Below are positions 44,074-53,170 of a stretch of 64,000 bases of DNA, in pieces. A program made the translations under genes and the position numbers. This DNA is from Mycobacterium nebraskense (GTDB lineage Bacteria > Actinomycetota > Actinomycetes > Mycobacteriales > Mycobacteriaceae). The stretch covers positions 62,001-126,000 of the forward strand of contig NZ_LQPH01000138.1 in the NCBI RefSeq assembly GCF_002102255.1, given 5' to 3'. The stretch's first letter is position 1, and every line of letters begins with the position of its first letter. Under the pieces are notes generated by a model that saw nothing but the letters and a program-made list of their open reading frames with translations, ran no database searches and had not been told where the DNA came from.

Positions 44074-44670
44074 TTGGCTGCTGCAGTGTCTGCCACGCCG
44101 TCGTTGGCGGAACGGAAACGAACGGCGATGCGTCAGCGTATCGCCGCCGCCGCGGCTCAGCTGGTCGCCGATCGCGGTTTGGCGGGCACGACGGTGGACC
44201 GCATCGCCGACGAAGCCGACATCGGGCGGGCGACCTTCTTCCGGTACTTCAACTCCAAGGAAGACGCTGTCGCCGAGGGCATGACCGTCCATTGGCTCAA
44301 CCGGATCACCGCCGCCTTGGCGGCCCAGCCCGAGCGCTTGAGCGCCACCGACGCGGTCATCGGCGCCTTCACGGAGCTGGCCGGCGGGTTCGCCGACATC
44401 GAGGACCAGATTCGTGAATTGGCCGTTCTCACAAGGTCTTCCGAGACATTGGATGCCTGGACACTGCATATCTATGTGCGGTACGAGCTGGCGATCGCCG
44501 ACCTGATCGCGCCACGGCTGCCGCGCTTGGCGGCGCAGGACCCCCGGCCCAGGCTGATCGGCGCGCTGGCGATGGCGACGGTGCGCATCGCCCTGGATGA
44601 CTGGCTCAGCCACGGTGGGTCCCTCCCGGACCGCGTGGGTCAGGGCCTCGCCGCCATCAGGATCGGCTGA
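44074..44670 (+). CDS. TetR-family regulator of the DUF1214-sulfotransferase operon
   Basis: About 198 residues from a TTG at 44074, preceded by AAAAGGTGGGGGC. An ATG-type start further up would overlap the divergent gene. The helix-turn-helix is clear (TTVDRIADEADIGRATFFRY, then FNSKEDAVAEGM). The C-terminal helical domain has an acyl/hydrophobic ligand pocket style (FADIEDQIRELAVLTRSSET). It ends exactly where the convergent TetR gene at 44671 ends. It likely binds the palindrome at 44024-44038. Confidence 0.88.
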   Translation: MAAAVSATPSLAERKRTAMRQRIAAAAAQLVADRGLAGTTVDRIADEADIGRATFFRYFNSKEDAVAEGMTVHWLNRITAALAAQPERLSATDAVIGAFTELAGGFADIEDQIRELAVLTRSSETLDAWTLHIYVRYELAIADLIAPRLPRLAAQDPRPRLIGALAMATVRIALDDWLSHGGSLPDRVGQGLAAIRIG

Positions 44671-45252
44671 TCAGCCCCGCAGCGCCTCGACGATGAGGCG
44701 CGTAGTGCGTTCGGCTCGTCGTCGCGAGTACGGCTGGGCGCCGGAAAGGATCGGATACACCACACCGCCGACGATCGCGTCCGCTGCCGATTCGGCGGTG
44801 GCGGCGGCGATGCCGTCCGCGAGCAGCCGGGCTCGCACGCTGTCGTGCAGCGGCGCGCTGAACCCGGCCCGCAGTCTGACGGCGGTGTCCTCGTGTTCCA
44901 TGCAGGCGACCGTCAGGGTCCGCAACATGGCGGAGCCACGGGCGGTCGTCAGACTGGTGACCAGCTTGCCCACCCACCCCACCAGGTCGGCGGCCAGATC
45001 GTCGGTGTGGGATACCGACGCCAGCAACTTGTCGGCGTCCTCGAGCATGACGTCGGCGACTAGGGCCGGGCGGCTGGGCCACCACCGGTAGATGGTCTGC
45101 TTGCCCACCCCGGCCCGAGCGGCGACCGCCTCGATGGTCAGACCGTCGAACCCGCGCGCGAGCAGCAGTTCGCGCGTGGCGGTGACGATCGCCGTGCGCG
45201 ACTTCTCGCTTCGGCGCCTCGGCGGGCTCACCTGGGTGAGATCGCTTGGCAT
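44671..45252 (-). CDS. TetR-family regulator, probable repressor of the acyl-CoA catabolic island
   Basis: A 193-residue protein from ATG 45252. The helix-turn-helix is [20 protein letters not shown] (then [12 protein letters not shown]), and the C-terminal domain is the TetR_C type common in actinobacteria ([20 protein letters not shown]). It is divergent from the fused acyl-CoA dehydrogenase gene; the gap holds an inverted repeat (45316-45339) whose 19-base core recurs before the FadD gene at 57388. It probably represses both promoters in the absence of an acyl-CoA or other pathway ligand. Confidence 0.9.
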   Translation of the reverse strand: MPSDLTQVSPPRRRSEKSRTAIVTATRELLLARGFDGLTIEAVAARAGVGKQTIYRWWPSRPALVADVMLEDADKLLASVSHTDDLAADLVGWVGKLVTSLTTARGSAMLRTLTVACMEHEDTAVRLRAGFSAPLHDSVRARLLADGIAAATAESAADAIVGGVVYPILSGAQPYSRRRAERTTRLIVEALRG

Positions 45253-45315
45253 ATGGTGATCCTCACTGCCGCGGTGGCCCGCTTTACATCGCCTGACTAC
45301 CCCCGGTAGTCTGCC

Positions 45316-45339
45316 ACAAGACGAGACGGTCCGTCTTGT
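45316..45339. promoter_or_regulatory. TetR operator copy 1 (fused acyl-CoA dehydrogenase promoter)
   Basis: ACAAGACG-N8-CGTCTTGT has perfect 8-base arms. Its core AGACGAGACGGTCCGTCTT is repeated base for base at 57388-57406. It lies between the TetR start (45252) and the dehydrogenase start (45396), so it would control both. Confidence 0.75.
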
Positions 45340-45395
45340 AACTCGGAAGGATAGCAGTCCGTGCGGCCAACCTTAGTCACCTCTCGGCCGCCATC

Positions 45396-47621
45396 GTGAC
45401 CCTGGGACTGAGCCCGGAGCAGCAGGAGCTCAGCGCTGCCGTCGGACAGTTCGCCGGCCGGCACGCCCCCATCGCCGCGACCCGCGACAGTTTCGACGAC
45501 CTCGCGGCGGGGCGCCGGCCCGGATGGTGGGATGCCCTCGTCGGCAACGGCTTCCACGCGGTGCACCTGCCCGAAAGCCTCGGCGGGCAGGGCGGCCGAT
45601 TGATCGACGCCGCCTGCGTCCTGGAGGCGGCAGGCAAGGCGCTCTTGCCCGGCCCGCTGTTGCCGACGGTCGCCGCGGGAGCCGTCGCGTTGCTGGCCGA
45701 CCAGACACCGGCCGCCGAAGCATTGGTGCGCGACCTGGCCGCCGGCGCAACCGCGGCCGTCGTGCTTCCCGACGACGGTGACTTCAGCGCACGCACCGAC
45801 GACGGGGGATGGCTGATCACCGGCACGTCGGAGGTCACCGCGGGAGTGTGTGCGGCGCGGGCGGTCCTCGTCGCCGCGCGTGCGGAGGACGGCGACCTGG
45901 TCTGGGTGCCGGTCGACACCGAAAAGCCCAGGGCAACAGCCGAACCCGTAAACGGCACGGACCTTGTCGCCGACGCCGGCATCTTGCGCCTCGACGACTA
46001 CCGCGCGGCCGATGCCGAGGTGCTCACCGGCATCGATCCCGACCGCGCGAGGTGCGTCACGGTGGGCCTCCTGGCCAGCGCGATGGCGGGAATCGTGCAG
46101 TGGTGCGTTGAGGCGGTCACTGCGCACCTACGCAGCCGCGAACAGTTCGGCAAGGTGATCGGCACCTTTCAGGCGTTGCAGCACAACGCCGCGATGTTGT
46201 TGGTCAGCAGCGAGCTGGCCACCGCGGCGGCCTGGGACGCGGTGCGCGCCGCCGATGAACCGATCGACCAGCACCGCATCGCCGCCGGCGGTGCGGCGGT
46301 GATCGCGATTTCACCGGTGCCCGATCTCGTCCTCGACGCGTTGACCATGTTCGGCGCCATCGGATTCACCTGGGAGCACGATCTGCACCTGTACTGGCGG
46401 CGGGCGACCAGTCTCGCGGCCTCGATCGGCCCGGCGAATCGCTGGGCCCGGCGCCTGGGGCAACTGACCTGCACCCAGCAACGCGACATGTCGGTCGACC
46501 TCGGCGACGCGGAATCGGAGTTCCGGTCATGGGTGGCCGAAACCCTCGATGCCGCACTGCTATTGCGCAACGATCAACCTGGGCGACAGGGCGACTACGA
46601 AGAGTTCGAGACGGGACCGCAGCGCACCCTGATCGCCGACGCGGGCTTGATCGCGCCGCACTGGCCGGCGCCCTGGGGCCTTGATGCCGGCCCGCTGCGG
46701 CAACTCATCATCGACGACGAGTTCGCCAAGCGACCGGGTCTGGTCCGCCCCTCCTTGGGCATTGCCGAGTGGATCCTGCCGTCGGTGCTCCGGGCCGCGC
46801 GGGCCGATCTGCAGGAGAAGCTGATACCGGCGACGCAACGCGGCGAGATCTCGTGGTGCCAGCTGTTCAGCGAGCCGGGTGCCGGATCGGATCTCGCCGC
46901 ACTGTCCACCCGGGCCACCAAGGTCGACGGCGGTTGGAACATCAACGGGCACAAGATCTGGACGTCGGCGGCGCATCGGGCTGACTTCGGCGCCCTGCTT
47001 GCGCGCACCGATCCCGAAGCCGGCAAACACCGCGGCATCGGCTACTTCATCATCGACATGCGATCCGCCGGGATCGAGGTCGAGCCGATCAAGACGGCCA
47101 CCGGCGACGCACACTTCAACGAGGTCTTCCTGACCGACGTGTTCGTGCCCGACGACATGCTGCTCGGCGACCCGACCGGGGGGTGGAACCTCGCGATCGC
47201 CACCATGGCCGAGGAGCGTTCGGCCATCAGCGGTTACGTCAAGTTCGACCGCGCCGCGGCGCTGCGGCGGCTCGCGGCCGAACCGGGACCCGACCGCGAC
47301 GACGCGCTGCGCGCGCTCGGCGAACTCGACGCGTACACCAACGCCATCAAGGCGCTGGGGGTGCGGGAAACCATCCGGCTGCTCGACGGCCAGGCGTCGG
47401 GCCCGGCGTCCAGCATCGCCAAGGTGGCGATGAACGTACTGCTGCGCAGAACATTCGAGGCCACGCTGCAGCTGACCGGGCGCATGGCGATGGTTGCCGA
47501 CTCCGACCCCGACATCGTGGAGCGCTACCTGCACCTGCCCGCCGAGTTGATCGGCGGCGGAACCCTGGAGATTCAGCTGAACATCATCGCGCAGATGATC
47601 CTCGGACTACCCCGAAAGTAG
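45396..47621 (+). CDS. Fused double acyl-CoA dehydrogenase (FadE34-like)
   Basis: A 741-residue protein from a GTG at 45396. Two dehydrogenase units are joined. The first (~1-375) ends with REQFGKVIGTFQALQHN and GAIGFTWEHDLHLYWRRATS, the usual FAD-contact and C-terminal motifs. The second (~378-741) has the substrate/FAD signature CQLFSEPGAGSDLAALSTRA and the end motif GGGTLEIQLNIIAQMILGLP. A normal enzyme is ~380 residues; the fusion resembles FadE34, which mimics the alpha2-beta2 sterol-side-chain dehydrogenases. It would introduce an alpha,beta double bond in an acyl-CoA. First gene of the island operon. Confidence 0.9.
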   Translation: MTLGLSPEQQELSAAVGQFAGRHAPIAATRDSFDDLAAGRRPGWWDALVGNGFHAVHLPESLGGQGGRLIDAACVLEAAGKALLPGPLLPTVAAGAVALLADQTPAAEALVRDLAAGATAAVVLPDDGDFSARTDDGGWLITGTSEVTAGVCAARAVLVAARAEDGDLVWVPVDTEKPRATAEPVNGTDLVADAGILRLDDYRAADAEVLTGIDPDRARCVTVGLLASAMAGIVQWCVEAVTAHLRSREQFGKVIGTFQALQHNAAMLLVSSELATAAAWDAVRAADEPIDQHRIAAGGAAVIAISPVPDLVLDALTMFGAIGFTWEHDLHLYWRRATSLAASIGPANRWARRLGQLTCTQQRDMSVDLGDAESEFRSWVAETLDAALLLRNDQPGRQGDYEEFETGPQRTLIADAGLIAPHWPAPWGLDAGPLRQLIIDDEFAKRPGLVRPSLGIAEWILPSVLRAARADLQEKLIPATQRGEISWCQLFSEPGAGSDLAALSTRATKVDGGWNINGHKIWTSAAHRADFGALLARTDPEAGKHRGIGYFIIDMRSAGIEVEPIKTATGDAHFNEVFLTDVFVPDDMLLGDPTGGWNLAIATMAEERSAISGYVKFDRAAALRRLAAEPGPDRDDALRALGELDAYTNAIKALGVRETIRLLDGQASGPASSIAKVAMNVLLRRTFEATLQLTGRMAMVADSDPDIVERYLHLPAELIGGGTLEIQLNIIAQMILGLPRK

Positions 47622-47629
47622 GATGACGC

Positions 47630-48838
47630 ATGGGATTACGCGGGGAAGCCGCGATCGTCGGCTACGTCGAGCTTCCGCCCGAGCGGCTCAACAAGGCCTC
47701 ACTCGCGCCATTCGCGATCGAGCAGTGGGCGGAACTCTCCGCGGCCGCACTCGAGGACGCCGGACTGCCGGGTGACGTCGTCAACGGGATCGTGGCGTCG
47801 CACTCGGCGGAGTCCGAGATCTTCGTCCCGTCGACCATCGCCGAATACCTCGGCATCGGAGCCCGGTTCGCCGAACACGTCGACCTCGGGGGCGCCAGCG
47901 CGGCGGCCATGGTCTGGCGGGCGGCCGCGGCGATCGAACTGGGGATCTGTGACGCCGTGTTATGCGCGCTGCCGGCGCGATACATCACCCCGTCGTCGAA
48001 GAAGAAGCCCAGGCCGTTGGTGGATGCGATGTTCTTCGGGTCATCGAGCAACCAATATGGTTCTCCCCAGGCCGAATTCGAGATCCCCTACGGCAATCTC
48101 GGCCAGAACGGGCCCTACGGTCAGGTGGCCCAGCGCTACGGGGCCGTCTACGGCTACGACGAGCGGGCGATGGCCAAGATCGTCGTCGACCAGCGTTTCA
48201 ACGCCAACCACACCGAGGGGGCGATCTGGAAGGACAAGCCGCTCACGGTCGACGAGGTCCTGGCCAGCCCCGTGATCGCCGACCCGCTGCACATGCTCGA
48301 GATCGTCATGCCCTGCGTCGGGGGCGCCGCAGTCGTGGTCGCAAATGCCGATTTAGCCAAGCGCGCGCGCCATCGTCCGGTGTGGATCAAGGGATTTGGC
48401 GAACACGTGCCATTCAAGACCCCGACTTACGCCAAGGACCTGCTGCACACCCCGATCGCCGAGGCCGCCGACACCGCGTTCGCCATGACGGAGCTGAGCC
48501 GCGAGCAGATGGACATGGTGTCGATCTACGACTGTTACACCATCACCGTGCTGCTGTCGCTGGAGGACGCGGGCTTCTGCGAGAAGGGCAAGGGGATGGA
48601 GTTCGTCGCCAACCACGACCTCACTTTCCGCGGCGACTTCCCGCTCAACACGGCGGGTGGGCAACTGGGCTTCGGTCAGGCCGGGCTGGCCGGTGGCATG
48701 CATCATGTCTGCGACGCCACTCGTCAGATCATGGGCCGCGCGGGTGCGGCGCAGGTCGCCGACTGTCACCGCGCCTTCGTGTCCGGCAACGGCGGGATCC
48801 TGTCGGAACAAACCACGCTGATCCTCGAGGGGGATTGA
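47630..48838 (+). CDS. Thiolase-fold lipid-transfer-like protein (Ltp type), copy 1
   Basis: A 402-residue protein from an ATG at 47630, 8 bases after the dehydrogenase. It has the thiolase fold of the SCP-x/Ltp group (GLRGEAAIVGYVELPPERLN, DLGGASAAAMVWRAAAAIEL, NTAGGQLGFGQAGLAGGMHH). The Tyr-rich motif VSIYDCYTITVLLSLEDAGF fits Ltp2-type enzymes, where Tyr residues serve retro-aldol cleavage. The DUF35 gene follows after 6 bases, as in Ltp2-DUF35 complexes of cholesterol side-chain breakdown. Whether it acts as thiolase or aldolase is not settled. Confidence 0.87.
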   Translation: MGLRGEAAIVGYVELPPERLNKASLAPFAIEQWAELSAAALEDAGLPGDVVNGIVASHSAESEIFVPSTIAEYLGIGARFAEHVDLGGASAAAMVWRAAAAIELGICDAVLCALPARYITPSSKKKPRPLVDAMFFGSSSNQYGSPQAEFEIPYGNLGQNGPYGQVAQRYGAVYGYDERAMAKIVVDQRFNANHTEGAIWKDKPLTVDEVLASPVIADPLHMLEIVMPCVGGAAVVVANADLAKRARHRPVWIKGFGEHVPFKTPTYAKDLLHTPIAEAADTAFAMTELSREQMDMVSIYDCYTITVLLSLEDAGFCEKGKGMEFVANHDLTFRGDFPLNTAGGQLGFGQAGLAGGMHHVCDATRQIMGRAGAAQVADCHRAFVSGNGGILSEQTTLILEGD

Positions 48839-48844
48839 TCGGAA

Positions 48845-49258
48845 ATGGCCACCTTCGAGCGCCCGATGCCCGTCAAAACCCCCACCAGCGCGCCCTTTTG
48901 GGATGCGTTGGCGCAGCACCGCATCGTCATCCAATACTCGCCCTCGCTGCAGAGCTATGTCTTCTACCCGCGGGTCCGCGCGCCGCGCACGCTCGCCGAC
49001 GATCTGGAATGGCGCGAGATCTCCGGCATGGGAACGTTGTATTCCTTCACCGTGGCGCGCCGGCCGGTCAGCCCGCACTTCGCCGACGCCGTCCCACAGT
49101 TGCTGGCGATCGTCGAATGGGACGAGGGACCAAGGTTTTCCACCGAGATGGTCAACGTCGACCCCGCCGACCTCAGGGTAGGGATGCGGGTGAAGCCGGC
49201 GTTTTTCGACTACCCGGAGCACGACGTCACGATGCTGCGGTACGCGCCCGCCGACTGA
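48845..49258 (+). CDS. DUF35 OB-fold protein lacking the zinc ribbon cysteines, copy 1
   Basis: A 137-residue protein from ATG 48845. The DUF35 pattern is an N-terminal helix (APFWDALAQHRIVIQ), a rubredoxin-like region, and an OB-fold (GMGTLYSFTVARRPVSPHFA, PADLRVGMRVKPAF). The region that normally binds zinc through two Cys pairs reads QYSPSLQSYVFYPRVRAPRT and has no Cys, so metal binding is lost, unlike the second copy at 54688. It is probably the partner subunit of the preceding Ltp-type protein. Confidence 0.87.
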   Translation: MATFERPMPVKTPTSAPFWDALAQHRIVIQYSPSLQSYVFYPRVRAPRTLADDLEWREISGMGTLYSFTVARRPVSPHFADAVPQLLAIVEWDEGPRFSTEMVNVDPADLRVGMRVKPAFFDYPEHDVTMLRYAPAD

Positions 49259-49300
49259 TGCACACCCGCCGCCGGTTTGCGCCGATTGAGTGGCGAGGCG

Positions 49301-49317
49301 AGGGACTAATAGTCCCT
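49301..49317. promoter_or_regulatory. Inverted repeat after the first DUF35 gene
   Basis: AGGGACT-AAT-AGTCCCT is a perfect 7-base inverted repeat in the 237-base gap between the DUF35 gene and the amidohydrolase gene. It could be a terminator stem (tiny 3-base loop) or an operator for the promoter at about 49439. Confidence 0.4.
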
Positions 49318-49438
49318 AAGGTGTCGCTGGCGAAGCCGTGAAGAGGCTGGTGGAGCGGGTCGGCGGCGAGGGCAATGTGCCGTTGCGATGCAACCCTTTA
49401 GCTGCGGCGCCGAATCGCCTCCGGGGCGGCGCACATGG

Positions 49439-49466
49439 TTGACACTGTGATCGGCGCCATTATCTA
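49439..49466 (+). promoter_or_regulatory. Candidate promoter for the amidohydrolase-CoA-transferase unit
   Basis: TTGACA at 49439-49444 and TATCTA at 49461-49466 are separated by 16 bases, upstream of the amidohydrolase ATG at 49496 with a GAGGAG ribosome site. It fits a SigA-like promoter. It suggests that the island has a second internal transcription start. Consensus match only. Confidence 0.4.
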
Positions 49467-49495
49467 CTAGTCACTACATCGTTGAGGAGTGCGGC

Positions 49496-50833
49496 ATGAA
49501 CAAGGACGATTTGATCCTGATCAGCGTGGATGATCACATCGCCGAGCCCGCCGACATGTTCGACGCGCACGTACCCGCGAAATACAAGGACCGCGCTCCC
49601 CGGGTGGTCATCGAACCCGACGGCATCCAGCAGTGGTATTACGGCGAGGTCCGCGGGCGGAACATGGGCCTGAACGCCGTGGCGGGAAAGCCGCGGGAGA
49701 TGTACAACATCGACGCCTCCCGCTACGACGAGATGCGGCCCGGTTGCTTCAACGTAGACGAGCGGGTCCGGGACATGAACGCCGGCGGTCAATTGGCCGG
49801 ACTGAACTTCCCCAATTTCACCGGCTTCTCCGGCCAGGTCCTTAACCAGGGTCCGGACCGTGAGGTCAACCTGGTGATGATCAAGGCCTACAACGATTGG
49901 CACATCGACGAGTGGTGCGCGGCCTACCCGGGCCGATTCATCCCCTGCGGCATTCTGCCGCTGTTCGACGTGGGCGAGGCGGCCAAGGAAGTCAAACGCC
50001 TGGCAGGCAAGGGCTGCCACGCCGTGACGTTCTCGGAGAATCCAGAGGCGTTGCAAATGCCCAGCATTCACACCAAATACTGGTACCCGCTGTTCGAGGC
50101 GGTGTGCGAGAACAAAACGGTGCTGTGCACGCATGTCGGCTCCGCATCGCGTTCACCGCAGGTGTCGACGGACGCCCCGCCCAGCGTGCAAATGACGGCG
50201 TCGTCCATGATGAGCATGTTCACCTTCACCGAGCTGATCTGGGCCGAATTCTGGGCAGATTTCCCGCAGCTGAAGTTCTCCCTCACCGAGGGCGACGTGG
50301 GCTGGATACCGTACTTCCTCTGGCGGGCCGAGCACGTCTACAACCGTCATTCGGGGTGGACGCTGGCTAAGTTCCCACCCGGTTACAGCGGCCCGGCCGA
50401 CGTGTTCAAGCGGCACTTCTACACGTGCTTCATCAGTGACAAGGTCGGCGTACACAACATGGACTGGTTCAACGAGGACATGCTGTGCTGGGAATCCGAC
50501 TTCCCCCATTCCGACAGCAATTGGCCGTTCGCGCCCGAGGACGTCATGGAGACGATGGGGCATCTCGATGATTCGGTCATCAACAAGATCACTCATGAAA
50601 ATGCCATGGCCGCCTACTCATTCGATCCGTTCCAGCACATCCCCAAGGAACACGCCCGCGCCGGACACCTCCGCGCCCAGGCTGCCGACGTCGACGTGGT
50701 CACGCACGTCGGCCGCCTGGCCAGCCAGCGCGACCGTGACGCGTGGACCCGGATGACCCAGTTCGCCCTGCAGGCGCAGGTGACGGCGGAGGCCGCCGGT
50801 ATTGCGGGACGCGCCACCAGCCTGGGCAACTGA
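49496..50833 (+). CDS. Amidohydrolase_2-type metal-dependent hydrolase
   Basis: A 445-residue protein from an ATG at 49496. The TIM-barrel amidohydrolase-2 fold begins DLILISVDDHIAEPADMFDA (the usual HxH is reduced to D-D-H-x-x-E), has a conserved His in KTVLCTHVGSASRS, and an Asp/His end motif in DMLCWESDFPHSDSNWPFAP. This group includes decarboxylases and ring-opening hydrolases and is common in mycobacterial CoA-linked catabolic clusters. The next gene begins 2 bases after its stop. Substrate unknown. Confidence 0.86.
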   Translation: MNKDDLILISVDDHIAEPADMFDAHVPAKYKDRAPRVVIEPDGIQQWYYGEVRGRNMGLNAVAGKPREMYNIDASRYDEMRPGCFNVDERVRDMNAGGQLAGLNFPNFTGFSGQVLNQGPDREVNLVMIKAYNDWHIDEWCAAYPGRFIPCGILPLFDVGEAAKEVKRLAGKGCHAVTFSENPEALQMPSIHTKYWYPLFEAVCENKTVLCTHVGSASRSPQVSTDAPPSVQMTASSMMSMFTFTELIWAEFWADFPQLKFSLTEGDVGWIPYFLWRAEHVYNRHSGWTLAKFPPGYSGPADVFKRHFYTCFISDKVGVHNMDWFNEDMLCWESDFPHSDSNWPFAPEDVMETMGHLDDSVINKITHENAMAAYSFDPFQHIPKEHARAGHLRAQAADVDVVTHVGRLASQRDRDAWTRMTQFALQAQVTAEAAGIAGRATSLGN

Positions 50834-50835
50834 AC

Positions 50836-53169
50836 GTGACAGCTCGAGCGCCGTTCGCGGATTGGCGCGTGCTGGAGTTGTCCAACGGAATCGCGGTGTC
50901 CTACTGCGGCAAGATGTTCGCCGACGCGGGCGCCGACGTGGTCAAAATCGAATCGGTGCAGGGGGATACGGCGCGGGGCTGGTCGGCCGGCGGGCCGCCC
51001 GGGGCGTTGTTCGGCTATCTGGCCGCGGGCAAGAAGTCGGTGACCAACAGCGTGCAGGCTGAGATCGACGCGCTGCTGGCCGGTGCCGACATTGTGCTCA
51101 CCGACTTGACCGACGGCTGGACGCTCGACGAAATCACCGCCCACACCGGCGCTGCGGCCGTGGTGGTCGCCGTCACGCCGTTCGGCATAACCGGCCCTTA
51201 CGTCGACGATCGGGTGATCGCCAACGAGTTCATCTTGCAGGCGTTGTGCGGCTCGACCGCCGGCCGCGGGTGGCCGGAGGACGAACCGGTGCAGGCCGGC
51301 GGTCAACTGGGGGAGTGGTTGGCGGGCACCTTTGCGGCAGCGGTCGCCGCGGCGACCGCCCGGCATGCCGCGCGAAGCGGCCGCGGGGAGATCATCGACG
51401 TGTCGACGTACGAGGCGATGGTGATCGCGATGGGCGGGCTGTCCGCCATGTCGGCCAGCGTGCTGGGCGCGGATTCTCTGCTGGGCCGGCGCAGTCTGGA
51501 GCTGCCGTCGATCGTCCCCACGGCCGACGGCATGGTCGGCTTCTGCACTATCACCGCTCAGCAGTTCCAGGACTTCCTGGTGCTGATCGATCGCGCCGAT
51601 CTGCTCGACGACGCCGAACTGGCCTCGTTCGACGGACGCGTGGCCCGCCGCGACGAGTTCGTCGGCATGGTGACGCAGTGGACCCAATCCCGCACCACGC
51701 AGGAGATCGTCGACCTCGCGGTCGCCTTCCGAATCCCGGTGGCCCCCATCGCGACGCCCGAAATGCTGGCCAAGATCGACCATTTCGTGGAGCGCGGCGT
51801 GTTCGTCGAATCCGAGGCGGGCGTGTTGCAGCCGAGGGTGCCGTATCGCAGCGACGCGATGACGACCAGGCCGCCCGGGCGGCCCCCGCGACTCGGCGCC
51901 GACAACGGCCGGGTGCACTGGCCACCGCGGACCGTCCAGCCCCGCACCGTCGACGCCGACGCACTCCCGTTGGCCGACACCCGGATCACCGACTTCACCG
52001 CCTTCTGGGCCGGGCCGGTCGCCACGCAACTGCTGGGCACGCTGGGTGCCGACGTGATCAAAGTCGAGGGGGTCCGTCGGCCCGACGGCATGCGGTTCTC
52101 CGCCGGCCGCCCACCCAGCTGGGACCAGTGGTGGGAGTGGGGCCCGGTCTTTCTGTGCAGCAACAACAACAAGCGCGGCGTCAGCGTCGAACTCAGCACC
52201 GAAACCGGGCGGGCCGTCGCGCTGGAGCTCATCGCCGCAAGCGATCTTGTCATCGAGAACTTCTCGCCACGGGTCATGACGAACTTCGGTCTGGGCTGGG
52301 ATGCCGTGCGCGCGGCCAACCCCCGCGCCATCATGGTGCGGATGCCCGCTTTCGGCCTCGATGGCCCCTGGCGCGACCGTGTGGGCTTCGCCCAGACGAT
52401 GGAGCAGTCGACCGGCATGGCGTGGATGACCGGACACGCCGACGGCCCCCCGGTGATCCCGCGCGGCGTATGCGACCCGATCGCGGGCCTGCACGCGGCC
52501 TTCGCCGCCGTGGCCGCGCTGGTGACCCGCGACCGCGACGGGACCGGGATGCACGTCGAATCCACCATGGTGGAGGCGGCGCTGAACGTGGCCGCCGAGA
52601 TGTTGGTCGAGTACTCCTGCAACGGAATAGAGATGCGCCGCAACGGCAATCGGGGTCCCGGCGCCAGACCCCAGGGGGTCTACCGCTGCCGGGGCGATGA
52701 CAACTGGGTCGCGCTGGCCGCGACGGACGACGCCGCACGCGTTTCTCTGGCCCACCTGCTGGGCCGACCGGACCTGCGCGCCGGCGACTGGCTCGAGCAG
52801 CAGGACGAAATCGACAAGCTCATCTCGGACTGGACCGCACGCCAATCGGTGGCCGGAGCGGTCGAAGCGCTGCGCGGGGGCGGGGTGGCCGCGGCGCCGG
52901 TCACGCCGGCCCCTGCACTGCTGAGCGACCCGCACCTGCACGCGCGCGGCTTTTGGGAAACCGTCGACCACCCCGTCGCCGGTTCCTTCCTGTGCACCGG
53001 AATGCCATTCGCGTTCCTCGGCAAAGCGCGGCGCTGGATTCGCCGGGTACCGCCGCTGTACGGCCAGCACACCGGCGAGGTGCTGACGGGCCTGCTGGGG
53101 CGCAGCCAAGAAGATCTGTCCGCGTTGCAGCAGTCGGGGATCATCAGCACCCGGCCGGCGGGCCTGTGA
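50836..53169 (+). CDS. Fused double family III (CaiB/BaiF) CoA-transferase
   Basis: A 777-residue protein from a GTG at 50836, 2 bases after the amidohydrolase stop. Two CaiB-like units are joined: the first (~1-365; VLELSNGIAVSYCGKMFADA, ADVVKIESVQGDTARG) and the second (~375-777; TDFTAFWAGPVATQLLGTLG, ADVIKVEGVRRPDGMRF). The catalytic Asp position reads RGEIIDVSTYEAMVIAMGG in the first half but GMHVESTMVEAALNVAAEM in the second, where Asp is replaced by Glu. Normal subunits are ~400 residues and form interlocked dimers. It would move CoA between a carboxylic acid and a donor thioester. Confidence 0.9.
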   Translation: MTARAPFADWRVLELSNGIAVSYCGKMFADAGADVVKIESVQGDTARGWSAGGPPGALFGYLAAGKKSVTNSVQAEIDALLAGADIVLTDLTDGWTLDEITAHTGAAAVVVAVTPFGITGPYVDDRVIANEFILQALCGSTAGRGWPEDEPVQAGGQLGEWLAGTFAAAVAAATARHAARSGRGEIIDVSTYEAMVIAMGGLSAMSASVLGADSLLGRRSLELPSIVPTADGMVGFCTITAQQFQDFLVLIDRADLLDDAELASFDGRVARRDEFVGMVTQWTQSRTTQEIVDLAVAFRIPVAPIATPEMLAKIDHFVERGVFVESEAGVLQPRVPYRSDAMTTRPPGRPPRLGADNGRVHWPPRTVQPRTVDADALPLADTRITDFTAFWAGPVATQLLGTLGADVIKVEGVRRPDGMRFSAGRPPSWDQWWEWGPVFLCSNNNKRGVSVELSTETGRAVALELIAASDLVIENFSPRVMTNFGLGWDAVRAANPRAIMVRMPAFGLDGPWRDRVGFAQTMEQSTGMAWMTGHADGPPVIPRGVCDPIAGLHAAFAAVAALVTRDRDGTGMHVESTMVEAALNVAAEMLVEYSCNGIEMRRNGNRGPGARPQGVYRCRGDDNWVALAATDDAARVSLAHLLGRPDLRAGDWLEQQDEIDKLISDWTARQSVAGAVEALRGGGVAAAPVTPAPALLSDPHLHARGFWETVDHPVAGSFLCTGMPFAFLGKARRWIRRVPPLYGQHTGEVLTGLLGRSQEDLSALQQSGIISTRPAGL

Positions 53170-53170
53170 C

